DNA of 64,000 bases, taken from the NCBI RefSeq assembly GCF_900108245.1, contig NZ_FNUY01000006.1, positions 62,001 to 126,000 on the forward strand. Direction: 5' to 3'. Of the stretch, positions 34,568-43,024 are shown piece after piece. The stretch comes from Allobosea lathyri (GTDB lineage: Bacteria; Pseudomonadota; Alphaproteobacteria; Rhizobiales; Beijerinckiaceae). Numbering within the stretch: the stretch's first letter is position 1; each line of letters starts with the position of its first letter. The notes beneath the pieces are model-generated. The model did no database searches. It saw nothing but the letters and a program-made list of their open reading frames with translations, and had not been told where the DNA came from. Position numbers and translations under genes: made by a program.

Positions 34568-35098
34568 GTCCGGGCCATGTGGAGCGGGTGGAACGGTGCT
34601 GCCCCGCCGCCAGACCGAGGGGCACTCGGTCGTCGCCTGCTTCACCCGCGTTGTGCTGCATGCTGGCCTCAAGCCGCGCGTCGGGCCAACGCTCTTCCGA
34701 GGTAGCCCCGCTGACGTCGGCAAGGCAAACGGTTCGCGCATGCTTCTACCGCGTGCATCTGCAGGTCGAGCCCGGACGGGCGTCCGGCCGTTGAGCTGGC
34801 GTCATCTTCAGGCCGAACTCCGTTCGGTGACGAGCTCGATCGCCTTGCCTGCGTGGCGCGTGCCGCGTCCCAGGGGAATGCCGAATCGTGGAGGGGGACC
34901 AGCGCGGCAGATATCGGGAATCGGCGTTTCGCGCGGCATTTCGTCGATCGGCACCACCGCCTGATGATGGCATGTCGTGCACCATATCTCGGCAAGGCGC
35001 CGGCCCGAATGCGGCCAGGCGATCCATTTATCGAACCGGGCGCCGGCGCATCTCCAAGCCGGATTCCCCTTTTCAGCCGGATGTTCTAATCACGTCCG
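34568..35098. other. No convincing gene seen
   Basis: Several frames are open on both strands, but all give Arg/Pro/Ser-rich sequences with no motif and no good ribosome binding site. The stretch may be decayed DNA behind the tRNA-Ser gene. Confidence 0.5.
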
Positions 35099-35686
35099 AT
35101 GGAGAACGCCTCGCCGCATGAACTCTTCCCCCATGTCCGCATCGTCATGGGCATGATCATCGGTCTCGGCATCGCCCGGATGCTCACCGGCATCGCCGGC
35201 TTCATCCAGCATCCCGGCCGTCATCGCGTCTCGCTGCTCCACATGCTCTGGGTCGGCTCGATCCTGCTCGAACTCGTCCTCTTCTGGTGGTGGGAATTCG
35301 GGCTGTCCCGGCTCCCCAGCTGGAGCTTTGCTGTCTATCTCTTCCTGATCAGCTATTCGATCGTGCTCTATCTGCTGTCGGCGCTGCTGTTTCCAGACAA
35401 CATCTCGGAATATGAAGGCTACGAGGATTTCTTCATCAACCGGCGGCGCTGGTTCTTCGGCCTGATGGCAGCGTCCTTCGTGCTCGACGTATTCGATACG
35501 CTGATCAAGGGCATGGAACGCTGGAGCCAGCTCAGCGGCGACTATGTGGTCCAGGTGCCGATTGGTTTGCTTTTGTGCCTCGTCGCCTGTGTTTTCGCGC
35601 AACGCTCGGTCCAGCTCTCCGTGGCTGCCCTGCATATCGCCTATCAGGCCTATTGGGTCGGGCGCATCGTCTACACCATGCAGTGA
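35099..35686 (+). CDS. Integral membrane protein, unknown
   Basis: 195 residues with about five membrane helices: IVMGMIIGLGIARML near residue 15, LLHMLWVGSILLELVLFWWW near 46, SFAVYLFLISYSIVLYLLSALLF near 75, WFFGLMAASFVLDVF near 117 and VPIGLLLCLVACVFA near 153. Amphipathic loops contain conserved-looking Asp and Trp. No signal peptide or known domain was recognised. No strong Shine-Dalgarno sequence precedes the ATG, but no better start is available. It stands alone in an accessory-looking region. Confidence 0.8.
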   Translation: MENASPHELFPHVRIVMGMIIGLGIARMLTGIAGFIQHPGRHRVSLLHMLWVGSILLELVLFWWWEFGLSRLPSWSFAVYLFLISYSIVLYLLSALLFPDNISEYEGYEDFFINRRRWFFGLMAASFVLDVFDTLIKGMERWSQLSGDYVVQVPIGLLLCLVACVFAQRSVQLSVAALHIAYQAYWVGRIVYTMQ

Positions 35687-35889
35687 TGGCTCGGTTGGGG
35701 CGGGAGTTCTCAGCCCTGGCCGCGACGCCCGCTCAGCGAAGCCGCGCTGTTGTCCAGTCTATTTCCAAACGTGCCGCTTCCAAACTTGCCGAGCCGATGG
35801 CGCAGCTTCCGCCCGGCTGGCCTGAAGAGTGGAACCGGCCGTGCGTTACGCGGGTTGAGTTGATTTAGCGGTTCTTCGGGAGCGGCATC

Positions 35890-36120
35890 ATGCATCTGAC
35901 GGCGAAGGACAGGTTGATTGCAGCTCTGGTTGCGCAGCTTCGCGCTGAACGCGACACGCGGGAGGCGCTCGCCTCCGTCATCGCGAACGGACAGCTGGAT
36001 CCTGCCGTCCTGGTGGCCATTCTGACCGATCCGGTTCCGGCTGTCACACAGGCTGACCTCAATCGAGCGGACGATCTCTCGAGGCAATACCCGAGCTCGG
36101 TACACCGGAAGGCGGCGTGA
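35890..36120 (+). CDS. Hypothetical protein, 76 residues
   Basis: A GGGAG sequence 8 bases before the ATG supports translation. The protein is helical: KDRLIAALVAQLRAERDTRE, then a Pro-containing linker and a polar tail. It has no membrane helix. I do not recognise it, and it could be a small regulatory or phage-derived protein. Confidence 0.5.
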   Translation: MHLTAKDRLIAALVAQLRAERDTREALASVIANGQLDPAVLVAILTDPVPAVTQADLNRADDLSRQYPSSVHRKAA

Positions 36121-36173
36121 CGGCGCACGTCCAACGCCGGTGAAAAACGAGCCCGGCTGAAACGTCGTCGATG

Positions 36174-36560
36174 CTAATCGCTTTCGATCATATGCGATGC
36201 CGAGCCGAGAGCACCAAGATGGTGGTGAGCGTGCGCCGAGTACGCCGGGCCAGTGGCGCAGGGAGCCTCCAGCAAGAGTGCGAGCGCATCGATCGTAGCC
36301 AATGCGACCCGTCGCGCTTGTTCGATCGCAACAATGTCGGCGTGGCCATAGAGCAACCGCGCAAAGCCGTCGATTCTCTCGACAGAATCGAATGTTGCCT
36401 CGTCCAGCTCTCGCGACGGGACGACGAAGCCGAGGATATTTTCCAGGTGCTTTTCAGCGCTCTCGTGAAGCGCCTTGGCGTTTAACACGCCAGCCCGAAA
36501 GACGGCGCTTCGTAGCGTCTCGATCTCCGAGACGATGAACTGATGCACTTCGTCGACCAC
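36174..36560 (-). CDS. Hypothetical protein, 128 residues
   Basis: Starts at a GTG with a GGAGG Shine-Dalgarno sequence 7 bases upstream, which is convincing. The protein is helical and acidic (VDEVHQFIVSEIETLRSAVF at the start), with a His-rich C-terminus (SAHAHHHLGALG). It has no signal peptide, membrane helix or family I can name. Confidence 0.6.
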   Translation of the reverse strand: MVDEVHQFIVSEIETLRSAVFRAGVLNAKALHESAEKHLENILGFVVPSRELDEATFDSVERIDGFARLLYGHADIVAIEQARRVALATIDALALLLEAPCATGPAYSAHAHHHLGALGSASHMIESD

Positions 36561-36801
36561 TCACGCCTCCATGAAGGAACGCAGGACAATCGTCCGACAT
36601 TACCATGCGGCAGACCGGCCGGGTCGAGCGCGCGATTTTTGGGTTACCCGCGATCTAAGAATTCCCGCACAATTCTCCGGTGGCCGACGAGCGGTCTCCT
36701 CCGACAGGCCTGCGCGCAGCTGGATACGAGATCGGGACGTTTCCGTTGGAAGCGTGGTCTGTCGTATAGCTCTCCTCGTTGAACCGAGTCGGGAGATGTC
36801 C

Positions 36802-37014
36802 ATGCCGAAGCTCTGTAAGTTTACATCGCCCGCCGATGGCAAGCCCGTTTACGTCAACGCCGCCCAGGTCAATGTCGTCTACACCTACAAAGGCGAGCCG
36901 CCCGATACGATCATCGGCTTCGGCAAGGACTTCATGCTCGGCGTGAAGGAGAGCCTGGAGGAAACCGTCAGCATCCTCGACAAGGCGATGGCCAAGGAGA
37001 CCACTGGCGGCTAG
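36802..37014 (+). CDS. Small hypothetical protein, 70 residues
   Basis: The ATG at 36802 has GGGAG 6 bases upstream; an ATG at 36796 is the alternative. The sequence (PKLCKFTSPADGKPVYVNAA, then VNVVYTYKGEPPDTIIGFG) looks like a small beta-sheet protein of the kind that follows a short KLCKF-type start in several Rhizobiales hypotheticals. It has no membrane helix and no known function. Confidence 0.65.
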   Translation: MPKLCKFTSPADGKPVYVNAAQVNVVYTYKGEPPDTIIGFGKDFMLGVKESLEETVSILDKAMAKETTGG

Positions 37015-37146
37015 AGCGGGCGCACGAGATCACGGAAGTGGCGCTTGCCGGCGGATGCGTCCCGAGGTTCCGGTTTCCCTGGTTTCCCCGGTTCGCCGGC
37101 CGCATGTTCCCTGCGCGGTGCCCGTTTCCGATCGGCCTAGGATCAT

Positions 37147-37171
37147 GGAACGGAACGGCTGGCTGTTCGTT
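37147..37171 (+). promoter_or_regulatory. EcfG-type (general stress sigma factor) promoter before the HWE kinase gene
   Basis: GGAAC, 16 bases, CGTT: an exact match to the alphaproteobacterial EcfG consensus with correct spacing. It lies 43 bases before the kinase ATG, a usual distance. Confidence 0.6.
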
Positions 37172-37213
37172 GAGTGCTGACGCGGCGAGTTTGGATCGGG
37201 CGGAAAGACGTTG

Positions 37214-38716
37214 ATGGACAGCGGGCGGCCCGAGTTCGAGTTCCTGGCTGGTGGTGGCGAGATGGGCGCGCGGACGCGCGCATTCGACTGGTCGGGAACC
37301 TCCATCGGGGCGCCGGAGACCTGGCCTCAAAGCCTGCGCGTCACGGTTCGCGTGATCCTGAATACGCGCCACCCGATGTTCATCTGGTGGGGGCCGGATT
37401 TGATCCAGTTCTACAATGACAGCTACGCCGAGACGATGGGGCCGGAGCGGCATCCCAGCGCGCTGGGAGCTCATGGCCGCGATTGCTGGGAGGAGATCTG
37501 GCCCGTTATCGGTCCGCAGATCGACTATGTCATGGCCGGGAAGGGCTCGACATGGGACGAAGAGCGCCGGATCGAGATGACCCGCAACGGGCGCAAGCAG
37601 GATGTCTGGTGGACCTACAGCTACGGTCCGATCGATGTCGAGGGCGGGGTCGGCGGCGTTCTCGTCGTCTGCAATGACGTGACGGCCCAGGTCCAGGCCA
37701 AGGATGCGCTGGCTCATCAGACGCGGTTCCTGGAGCAGCTCTTCGAACAGGCGCCCAGTTTCATGGCTGTGCTGGAAGGGCCCGATCATGTCTTCCGCCT
37801 GAGCAACGCCGCCTATCAGCGCCTTGTCGGCACGCGAGAGCTGACCGGCAAGCCGGTCCGCGACGCGCTGCCTGAGATCGAGGGACAAGGCTTTCTCGAC
37901 CTGCTGGACGAAGTCTATCGGTCGGGCGAACCGCATATCGGCAAGGCGGTTCCGTTGACGCTGCGGATCGATTCCGCGCCGCCTAGAGACGTCTTCGTCG
38001 ATTTCATCTACCAGCCGATCAGGGATCAAAGCGGGGCGATCGTCGGCATCTTCGTCGAGGGCGTCGATGTCAGCGATCATGTCCAGGCCGAGCGGCACCT
38101 GCGGATGATCAATCTCGAGCTGACGCATCGGGTGAAAAACACTCTGGCGATCGTCAGTGCGATTGCGTCGCAGACGCTGCGAGGGCTGGCGAATGAGGGC
38201 GGTCTGAAGTCGTTTCAGGAGCGCTTGCGCGTCTTCGGGACGGCCCATGACATCCTCGCAGCCGCCAACAAGGCGACGGTGTCGATCAAGGCCGTGGTCG
38301 AGGGAGCCCTGGCCGCTTTCGACATTGGCAAAGGGCGGCTGCGCATCTCCGGTCCCGATCTGATGCTCGGGTCGAAGCAGTCGCTCTCGCTCGCGCTCGC
38401 TTTGAACGAGCTGGCGACCAACGCGATCAAATATGGCGCGCTCTCCAACAAGGTCGGTGAGGTCAGGATCGAATGGCGCGAGGAGGATGGCGGCAGCGAG
38501 CCGCAGTTCCAGCTGTCCTGGCGCGAGATCAATGGTCCGCCAGTATCAGTGCCGCTCAAGACCGGCTTCGGCTCGCAGCTCGTGCAACGCGGTCTGGCGG
38601 CCGATTTCGGCGGCACGGTCGAGCTCAGCTATGATCGCGACGGGGTCGTCTGCCGATTGACCGCGCCGATGGCGCATTTGCGCTTCGCGCAACCCTTCTA
38701 CGACAAGCTGAACTGA
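37214..38716 (+). CDS. PAS-domain HWE-family sensor histidine kinase
   Basis: 500 residues from the ATG at 37214, with GGAAAG 6 bases upstream; the preceding TTG would add one residue. Two PAS domains occupy about residues 30-160 and 172-295 (the first with WWGPDLIQFYNDSYAE and a NDVTAQVQ end motif). The kinase core is HWE type: the phospho-acceptor box ELTHRVKNTLAIVSAIASQ has His 305, followed by the N-box ALNELATNAIKYGALS near residue 395 and a GFGSQLVQRGLAADFGG segment. HWE and HisKA_2 kinases are characteristic of Alphaproteobacteria and often feed light, oxygen or general stress circuits. No membrane helix is visible, so it is cytoplasmic. No response regulator gene is adjacent. Confidence 0.93.
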   Translation: MDSGRPEFEFLAGGGEMGARTRAFDWSGTSIGAPETWPQSLRVTVRVILNTRHPMFIWWGPDLIQFYNDSYAETMGPERHPSALGAHGRDCWEEIWPVIGPQIDYVMAGKGSTWDEERRIEMTRNGRKQDVWWTYSYGPIDVEGGVGGVLVVCNDVTAQVQAKDALAHQTRFLEQLFEQAPSFMAVLEGPDHVFRLSNAAYQRLVGTRELTGKPVRDALPEIEGQGFLDLLDEVYRSGEPHIGKAVPLTLRIDSAPPRDVFVDFIYQPIRDQSGAIVGIFVEGVDVSDHVQAERHLRMINLELTHRVKNTLAIVSAIASQTLRGLANEGGLKSFQERLRVFGTAHDILAAANKATVSIKAVVEGALAAFDIGKGRLRISGPDLMLGSKQSLSLALALNELATNAIKYGALSNKVGEVRIEWREEDGGSEPQFQLSWREINGPPVSVPLKTGFGSQLVQRGLAADFGGTVELSYDRDGVVCRLTAPMAHLRFAQPFYDKLN

Positions 38717-38847
38717 AGCCGCCTGCCGGCGATCATCCGCAGGCGATGCCTTGCTGCTGTCGGAACTGTCCGCAAGCCGCCATTGGCGACCTGCGGATGG
38801 CTACTTGTACCAGCGGCCTTTGGTGTGGATCTGTACGTCGCTATTGC

Positions 38848-38926
38848 GTCATTGCGAGCGCAGCGAAGCAATCCAGAGCGGCAGCGCTCGACGACCCCTG
38901 GATTGCTTCGCTGCGCTCGCAATGAC
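38848..38926. repeat. Palindromic repeat family R4
   Basis: Starts GTCATTGCGAGCGCAGCGAA and ends with the exact complement TTCGCTGCGCTCGCAATGAC, with CAATCCAG/CTGGATTG continuing the stem. The loop is about 25 bases. The element is of a type widespread in Rhizobiales genomes, and only one copy is seen here. It lies between the kinase and the converging peptidase gene. Confidence 0.8.
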
Positions 38927-38972
38927 GACAGGGAGCCTCAAAGGCCGTTGGTGTTACGGGTTCGCGTGCGCC

Positions 38973-39398
38973 TCAGCGGCCACGCCGCGAAAGAGAAGCG
39001 TATTGGGACCTTACTCGCCTGTGGCCGTACCAGGAGGCTTCACGCTGGCCGACATCGGCATGAACGACCCCGTTGGGATAGGAGCCGACGCCGCCGGTGC
39101 TCTCCAGCGCCTTGGCCGCAGCCACAGCCTTACGCGGCGAGGTGGCAAGCGGCCTGAAGTCCACGGCGTTGCCGCCATAGTGCTGGGAGTGGCGGGCATG
39201 GCGGCCGCCACAGGTCGATGTGATCTGGATCGGACCGATTTTCGCGACCAGTTCCTTGATCATCGCGAGGGTCGCGGGCTTCAGGCAGCCCAGCCCTTTG
39301 ACCTGCGGTTGGAAGGAGATTTTTTCCAGGGGAACGTTGGCCCGTGCAACAGCCGGGACACAGGCCGCAACAAGCGCGGCCAAGACAAGATGACGCAT
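38973..39398 (-). CDS. Secreted M15-like zinc peptidase (D-Ala-D-Ala carboxypeptidase fold)
   Basis: 141 residues with a Sec signal peptide (RHLVLAALVAACVPAVARA, cleavage near residue 20). The catalytic zinc motif is STCGGRHARHSQHYGGNAVDFR near residue 60, holding the His and Asp ligands, and the third ligand is in GVVHADVG near residue 110. The protein is compact, as in the YcbK/DUF882-like and M15 families that trim peptidoglycan peptides. The C-terminus is short and basic. It is a single-gene unit converging on the kinase gene. Confidence 0.85.
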   Translation of the reverse strand: MRHLVLAALVAACVPAVARANVPLEKISFQPQVKGLGCLKPATLAMIKELVAKIGPIQITSTCGGRHARHSQHYGGNAVDFRPLATSPRKAVAAAKALESTGGVGSYPNGVVHADVGQREASWYGHRRVRSQYASLSRRGR

Positions 39399-39686
39399 TA
39401 ATTACTCAACAAGACAGGAGAGAATGGGAGGCTCTAGCCACCATCTCTTTGGTCTGGCCGAGCAGTTCAGCGTCCACCTATGTCAGGTAGAAGGCCAAAA
39501 GATGGCTGCCGCCTCTGGGCGATACCGAGGCGCATCCAATATCCGCTTTCGCGGCTACGTAGAATGTCTGTTTCAGTATCCCGCGATAGGCTGCGGGACG
39601 TGTCTGATCTCACCCGGCGATGTCTGCGTTGGCGACGTTTCGATCCTGATCGGAACGTCCGAACGCGTTGCGACTGTCGCGTTGCT

Positions 39687-39866
39687 TCAGAACCAGCCGG
39701 ACCAATCGTCGCGATGGGCGTCCCAGCGCTCGAGCGCGTCGAGCAGGGCCATCAGTTCGGCCTCCTCGCGTGATCCCGGCGCGGCATTGGCGAGTTCGTC
39801 GACGCGATGCGTCACGCGCTCATGGTCATCGTCCGTATGGATTCGCACTCTGTGGTCGGCACGCAT
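39687..39866 (-). CDS. Small hypothetical protein of 59 residues
   Basis: Start ATG at 39866 with GGAG 7 bases upstream. The frame MRADHRVRIHTDDDHERVTH continues through RVDELANAAPGSREEAELMA and ends with DWSGWF. The helix-turn-helix-like RVDELANAAPGSREEAELMALL pattern resembles the N-terminal part of HigA-type antitoxins, which carry APGTPEGDRL at the same place, but the DNA-binding half is absent. It is a likely real gene that automated length cut-offs would miss. Function is unknown. Confidence 0.7.
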   Translation of the reverse strand: MRADHRVRIHTDDDHERVTHRVDELANAAPGSREEAELMALLDALERWDAHRDDWSGWF

Positions 39867-40101
39867 GGGACACTCCAGGAATGGTGGCCTGATAGCCTGC
39901 GTTCGATGTCAGTTTCGCGAAGGCGGGGCGCCTGCCTGCGCGTCGAGGTGCGAAGCAACTCCCAAGCCAACATCCTGCGGGGGCTTCGGCGACGAAAGTC
40001 CTGGGCTGCGGGCGGCAGAGGCGAATCGCTTGCGCCGAGGCAGCGCAATCGGGCGCGCGTCCATATTGCTCGGGGTGGTTGGGGTCGGCGTTCCGCAAAG
40101 C

Positions 40102-40131
40102 AAAAAGGCCGCCCTTTCGAGGCGGCCTTTT
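40102..40131 (-). terminator. Rho-independent terminator of tRNA-Val
   Basis: The stem AAAAGGCCGCC/GGCGGCCTTTT has a short loop and is followed by T residues on the minus strand. It lies 25 bases beyond the tRNA-Val 3' end and is nearly symmetrical, so it could stop both strands. Confidence 0.85.
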
Positions 40132-40156
40132 GTCCCTGTATTTCAAGGGCTTCATA

Positions 40157-40231
<75 letters not shown>

Positions 40232-40353
40232 GTCTGCCGTGTATCCGTCGCGGCAACCGGAACAGGTGGCTGCCCTGAGGCGGCTACCGTGTTGCGAGGA
40301 GGCGGCTATAGCGGCTCGTGCAGAGCCTTGCAAGACGCTTTCGGAAGAAAGCG

Positions 40354-40713
40354 TCAGGCGGCCAGCAGCTTCTCCACTTCGCTGACCAATTCGCGCAGAT
40401 GGAAGGGCTTCGAGAGCACCTTGGCGTCCTTCGGGGTCTGCGAATCCGGATTGAGCGCGACCGCGGCGAAGCCGGTGATGAACATCACCTTGATGTCGGG
40501 GTCGAGTTCGGTTGCGCGGCGCGCCAGCTCGATGCCGTCCATCTCCGGCATGACGATGTCGGTCAGCAGGAGCTCGAAGGGCTCTTCGCGCAAACGGTTA
40601 TAGGCCGAGAGCCCGTTGTCGAAGGAGGCCACGTCGTAGCCCGCGTTCTGCAAGGCCTTGACCAGGAAACGGCGCATGTCGTTGTCGTCTTCGGCGAGAA
40701 GTATCTTAGTCAT
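40354..40713 (-). CDS. cpdR: Single-domain response regulator CpdR
   Basis: 119 residues, a receiver domain only. The acidic pocket is LLAEDDNDMRR, the phosphorylated Asp lies in LLLTDIVMPEMDG near residue 51, and the Lys is in VLSKPFHLRELVSEVE near 103. The sequence closely follows CpdR, which receives phosphate from CckA via ChpT and, when unphosphorylated, delivers CtrA and other substrates to ClpXP. The C-terminal LVSEVEKLLAA tail matches the family. A CtrA-type box occurs elsewhere in the window, before mltB. Confidence 0.92.
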   Translation of the reverse strand: MTKILLAEDDNDMRRFLVKALQNAGYDVASFDNGLSAYNRLREEPFELLLTDIVMPEMDGIELARRATELDPDIKVMFITGFAAVALNPDSQTPKDAKVLSKPFHLRELVSEVEKLLAA

Positions 40714-40976
40714 GGGCCTGCTTTTTTCTGTCCCGTAAGGCCTGTCTCAAGGATGAGCCCCGCCGGCAGGCGAAGCTTCGTCCTTCCTAATCCGTCTGGT
40801 GCCCGCGCCGTTTCCGGGCCCCGCGTGAGGCAGGGTTATCGGCCCATCCGCGCAGTTGGAACCATGTCCTTCTATAAGGCATCACTATGGTAAACAACGT
40901 GTGAATCCCCGGCCGATCGTCTGCATGCGCCGACAACGCTTCAACCGGCCGGCTTTGTGTGCTTCAGTCCTCGCGC

Positions 40977-41897
40977 ATGACTTTCTCATCCACCCCGTTT
41001 CCGCCCGGCCTCGAAGATGTGGTCGCCGAGATCGAGCGGCCCTTCAGCCTGTATCAGCCGGCGCTGCAGGTCGTGCCTGTTGTCGTCGACGTGCCCCATG
41101 CCGGCCGGCGTTATCCGCGTGCTTTCGTCGAGCGTTCGCGCCTGCCGCTGCGCTCGCTGCGCCGCTCGGAGGATGCTTATGTCGATCGGCTGTTTGCCCG
41201 CAGCGTCGCGCTGGGCGCGCCGCTGCTGGTGGCCGAGTTTCCGCGCGCCTTTCTCGATGTGAACCGCGAGCCTTACGAGCTCGATCCGCGCATGTTCGAG
41301 GGCAGGCTGCCGCCCTTCGCCAATACGCGCTCGATGCGGGTGGCCGGCGGTCTCGGCACCATTCCGCGAATCGTCGGCGATGCGCATGAGATCTATTTCG
41401 GCCGCATCCCGGTCGAGGAGGGGCTGGCCCGGATCGACACGCTCTACCGGCCCTATCATAGCGGGCTGCGCGGGCTGGTTCAGCGCACGCAGGGCGCTTT
41501 CGGCACCTGTATTCTGGTCGATGCCCATTCGATGCCATCGGCGGGGCTCGACAGGGATGGCCTCGCCAAGTCCGATATCATCCTGGGGGATCGATTCGGC
41601 ACCAGTGCCGGCGCCCATGTCATCGATATTGCCGAGCAGGCCTTCACCCGCCTTGGCCTCAGCGTGACCCGCAACCGGCCCTATGCGGGCGGCTTCATCA
41701 CCGAGCATTACGGCGCGCCGGGGTCAGGCGTGCATGCCCTGCAGATCGAGATTAATCGCGCGCTCTATATGAACGAGACGACGCTCGAGCCGCATCCCGG
41801 TTTCGAGGGGCTGGAGCAGGCGATCGCATCGGCGATGGCCGACTGCTTCGCGCGCTGGAGCGGCTGGCTCGACGAATGGCGGGAGGCGGCGGAGTAG
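40977..41897 (+). CDS. N-formylglutamate amidohydrolase
   Basis: 306 residues from the ATG at 40977. The enzyme hydrolyses N-formyl-L-glutamate, a late step of histidine degradation, or related N-acyl acids. Motifs: VPVVVDVPHAGRRYP near residue 34, then AEFPRAFLDVNREP near 90, CILVDAHSMPS near 182 and GGFITEHYG near 234, which hold the zinc ligands and catalytic acids. No other hut gene is nearby, so the physiological substrate is not certain. It is divergent from cpdR. Confidence 0.9.
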   Translation: MTFSSTPFPPGLEDVVAEIERPFSLYQPALQVVPVVVDVPHAGRRYPRAFVERSRLPLRSLRRSEDAYVDRLFARSVALGAPLLVAEFPRAFLDVNREPYELDPRMFEGRLPPFANTRSMRVAGGLGTIPRIVGDAHEIYFGRIPVEEGLARIDTLYRPYHSGLRGLVQRTQGAFGTCILVDAHSMPSAGLDRDGLAKSDIILGDRFGTSAGAHVIDIAEQAFTRLGLSVTRNRPYAGGFITEHYGAPGSGVHALQIEINRALYMNETTLEPHPGFEGLEQAIASAMADCFARWSGWLDEWREAAE

Positions 41898-41951
41898 GCT
41901 GCGCCCGCTGCAAACATTGCAGGAAAACGTCGACAAGTTGCCGTGGCAACG

Positions 41952-42043
41952 AAAAAAAGGGCCGCGCACTTGCGTGGCGGCCCAAGTCTAGGGAGGAAAC
42001 GCCCAAGGAGGGCAAACGAAGGCTTGAGGTGATCGCCCCTTCG
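41952..42043 (-). ncRNA. Candidate trans-acting small RNA with anti-Shine-Dalgarno loops (alpha-r14/alpha-r15-like)
   Basis: On the minus strand a transcript of about 92 bases would start near 42043 and end at a strong intrinsic terminator: a GGGCCGC/GCGGCCC stem with an inner CAC/GTG pair, then seven U. Upstream is a small hairpin GCCC-UCCUU-GGGC (42001-42013) showing UCCU in its loop, and a single-stranded UUUCCUCCC (41991-41999). Exposed CCUCC motifs that pair with ribosome binding sites are the hallmark of AbcR/NfeR-type small RNAs in Rhizobiales, which repress transporter mRNAs with Hfq. Assignment to a named family is from memory of that pattern. It lies between the amidohydrolase and hisN genes. 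Confidence 0.65.
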
Positions 42044-42049
42044 CAGTGC

Positions 42050-42079
42050 ACAATATGACGGTGCGACGCAAAAAAGCAA
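42050..42079 (-). promoter_or_regulatory. Promoter of the candidate small RNA
   Basis: On the minus strand TTGCTT and TATTGT are 18 bases apart and sit 7 bases before the predicted RNA start. The region is AT-rich relative to its surroundings. Confidence 0.5.
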
Positions 42080-42241
42080 GCCGATTCCGCGTTAATCTTA
42101 TGGGGCATGCGCTGTGTGCAGAGCGGGCGCCGTATTTCGCGTCGTTTTCCTTGTTTTCTCGCAAGACCGGGCTCATCAGGGATCATCCGACGGGCGGGAT
42201 TCGCAGTGGAATGCTGCGTAGCAACATTTTGGGGGCACTTT

Positions 42242-43024
42242 ATGAGCGCAGTGGATTTTGGCGCCTTCGTCGCGGAACTGGCGACGCAGTCCGGCCAGGC
42301 AATCCTGCCTTTCTTCCGTGCGCATCATGCCACCGAGGATAAATCGCAGGGCGGCGTGTTCGACCCGGTGACGGAGGGCGACCGTGCGGGCGAAAACGTG
42401 ATGCGCCATCTGATCAAGCGCAGCTTTCCGGCCCATGGGGTACTCGGCGAGGAGTTCGGCAGCGAGAACACCAATGCCGAATATGTCTGGGTGCTCGATC
42501 CTATCGACGGCACCCGCGCCTTCATCTCGGGCATCCCGGTCTGGGGCACGCTGATCGGGCTGATGCGCGACGGCGTGCCGGTCTACGGCATGATGCACCA
42601 GCCCTTCACCCAGGAGCGCTATTCCGGCGACGGGCGCGAGGCGCGGTATGAAGGGCCGGGCGGTGCGAAAAAGCTCCGCACGCGCCAGGTCGGCGACCTC
42701 GGCGGCGCCACGCTGATGACGACGTCGCCAACCCTGTTCAAGGGCGAGGAGGCGCAAGCCTATGGCCGGGTCGAGAGCAAGGTCCGGCTGTCTCGCTATG
42801 GCTGCGACTGCTACGCCTACTGCATGCTGGCGGCAGGCCATGTCGATCTGGTGATCGAGAGCGGGTTGAAGCCCTACGACATCGTCGCCCTGATCCCGAT
42901 CGTCGAGGGCGCCGGGGGCGTCATCACCTCATGGGATGGCGGCAGCGCCGCCGGCGGAGGCCGGATCATCGCGGCCGCCAGCAAGACGCTGCATCAGGCC
43001 GCCCTCGAGCTGCTCGCGGGCTGA
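42242..43024 (+). CDS. hisN: Inositol-monophosphatase-family phosphatase, HisN-like histidinol-phosphatase
   Basis: 260 residues from the ATG at 42242 with GGGGG 6 bases upstream. The Mg-dependent phosphatase motifs are LGEEFGSE near residue 68, WVLDPIDGTRAFISGIPVWG near 83 and GLKPYDIVALIPIVEGAGG near 211. The TRAFISG segment and lack of the inositol-binding loop fit HisN proteins, which remove phosphate from histidinol phosphate in actinobacteria and alphaproteobacteria. A general inositol monophosphatase is the alternative. Its last 96 bases overlap the converging lysophospholipase gene. Confidence 0.88.
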   Translation: MSAVDFGAFVAELATQSGQAILPFFRAHHATEDKSQGGVFDPVTEGDRAGENVMRHLIKRSFPAHGVLGEEFGSENTNAEYVWVLDPIDGTRAFISGIPVWGTLIGLMRDGVPVYGMMHQPFTQERYSGDGREARYEGPGGAKKLRTRQVGDLGGATLMTTSPTLFKGEEAQAYGRVESKVRLSRYGCDCYAYCMLAAGHVDLVIESGLKPYDIVALIPIVEGAGGVITSWDGGSAAGGGRIIAAASKTLHQAALELLAG

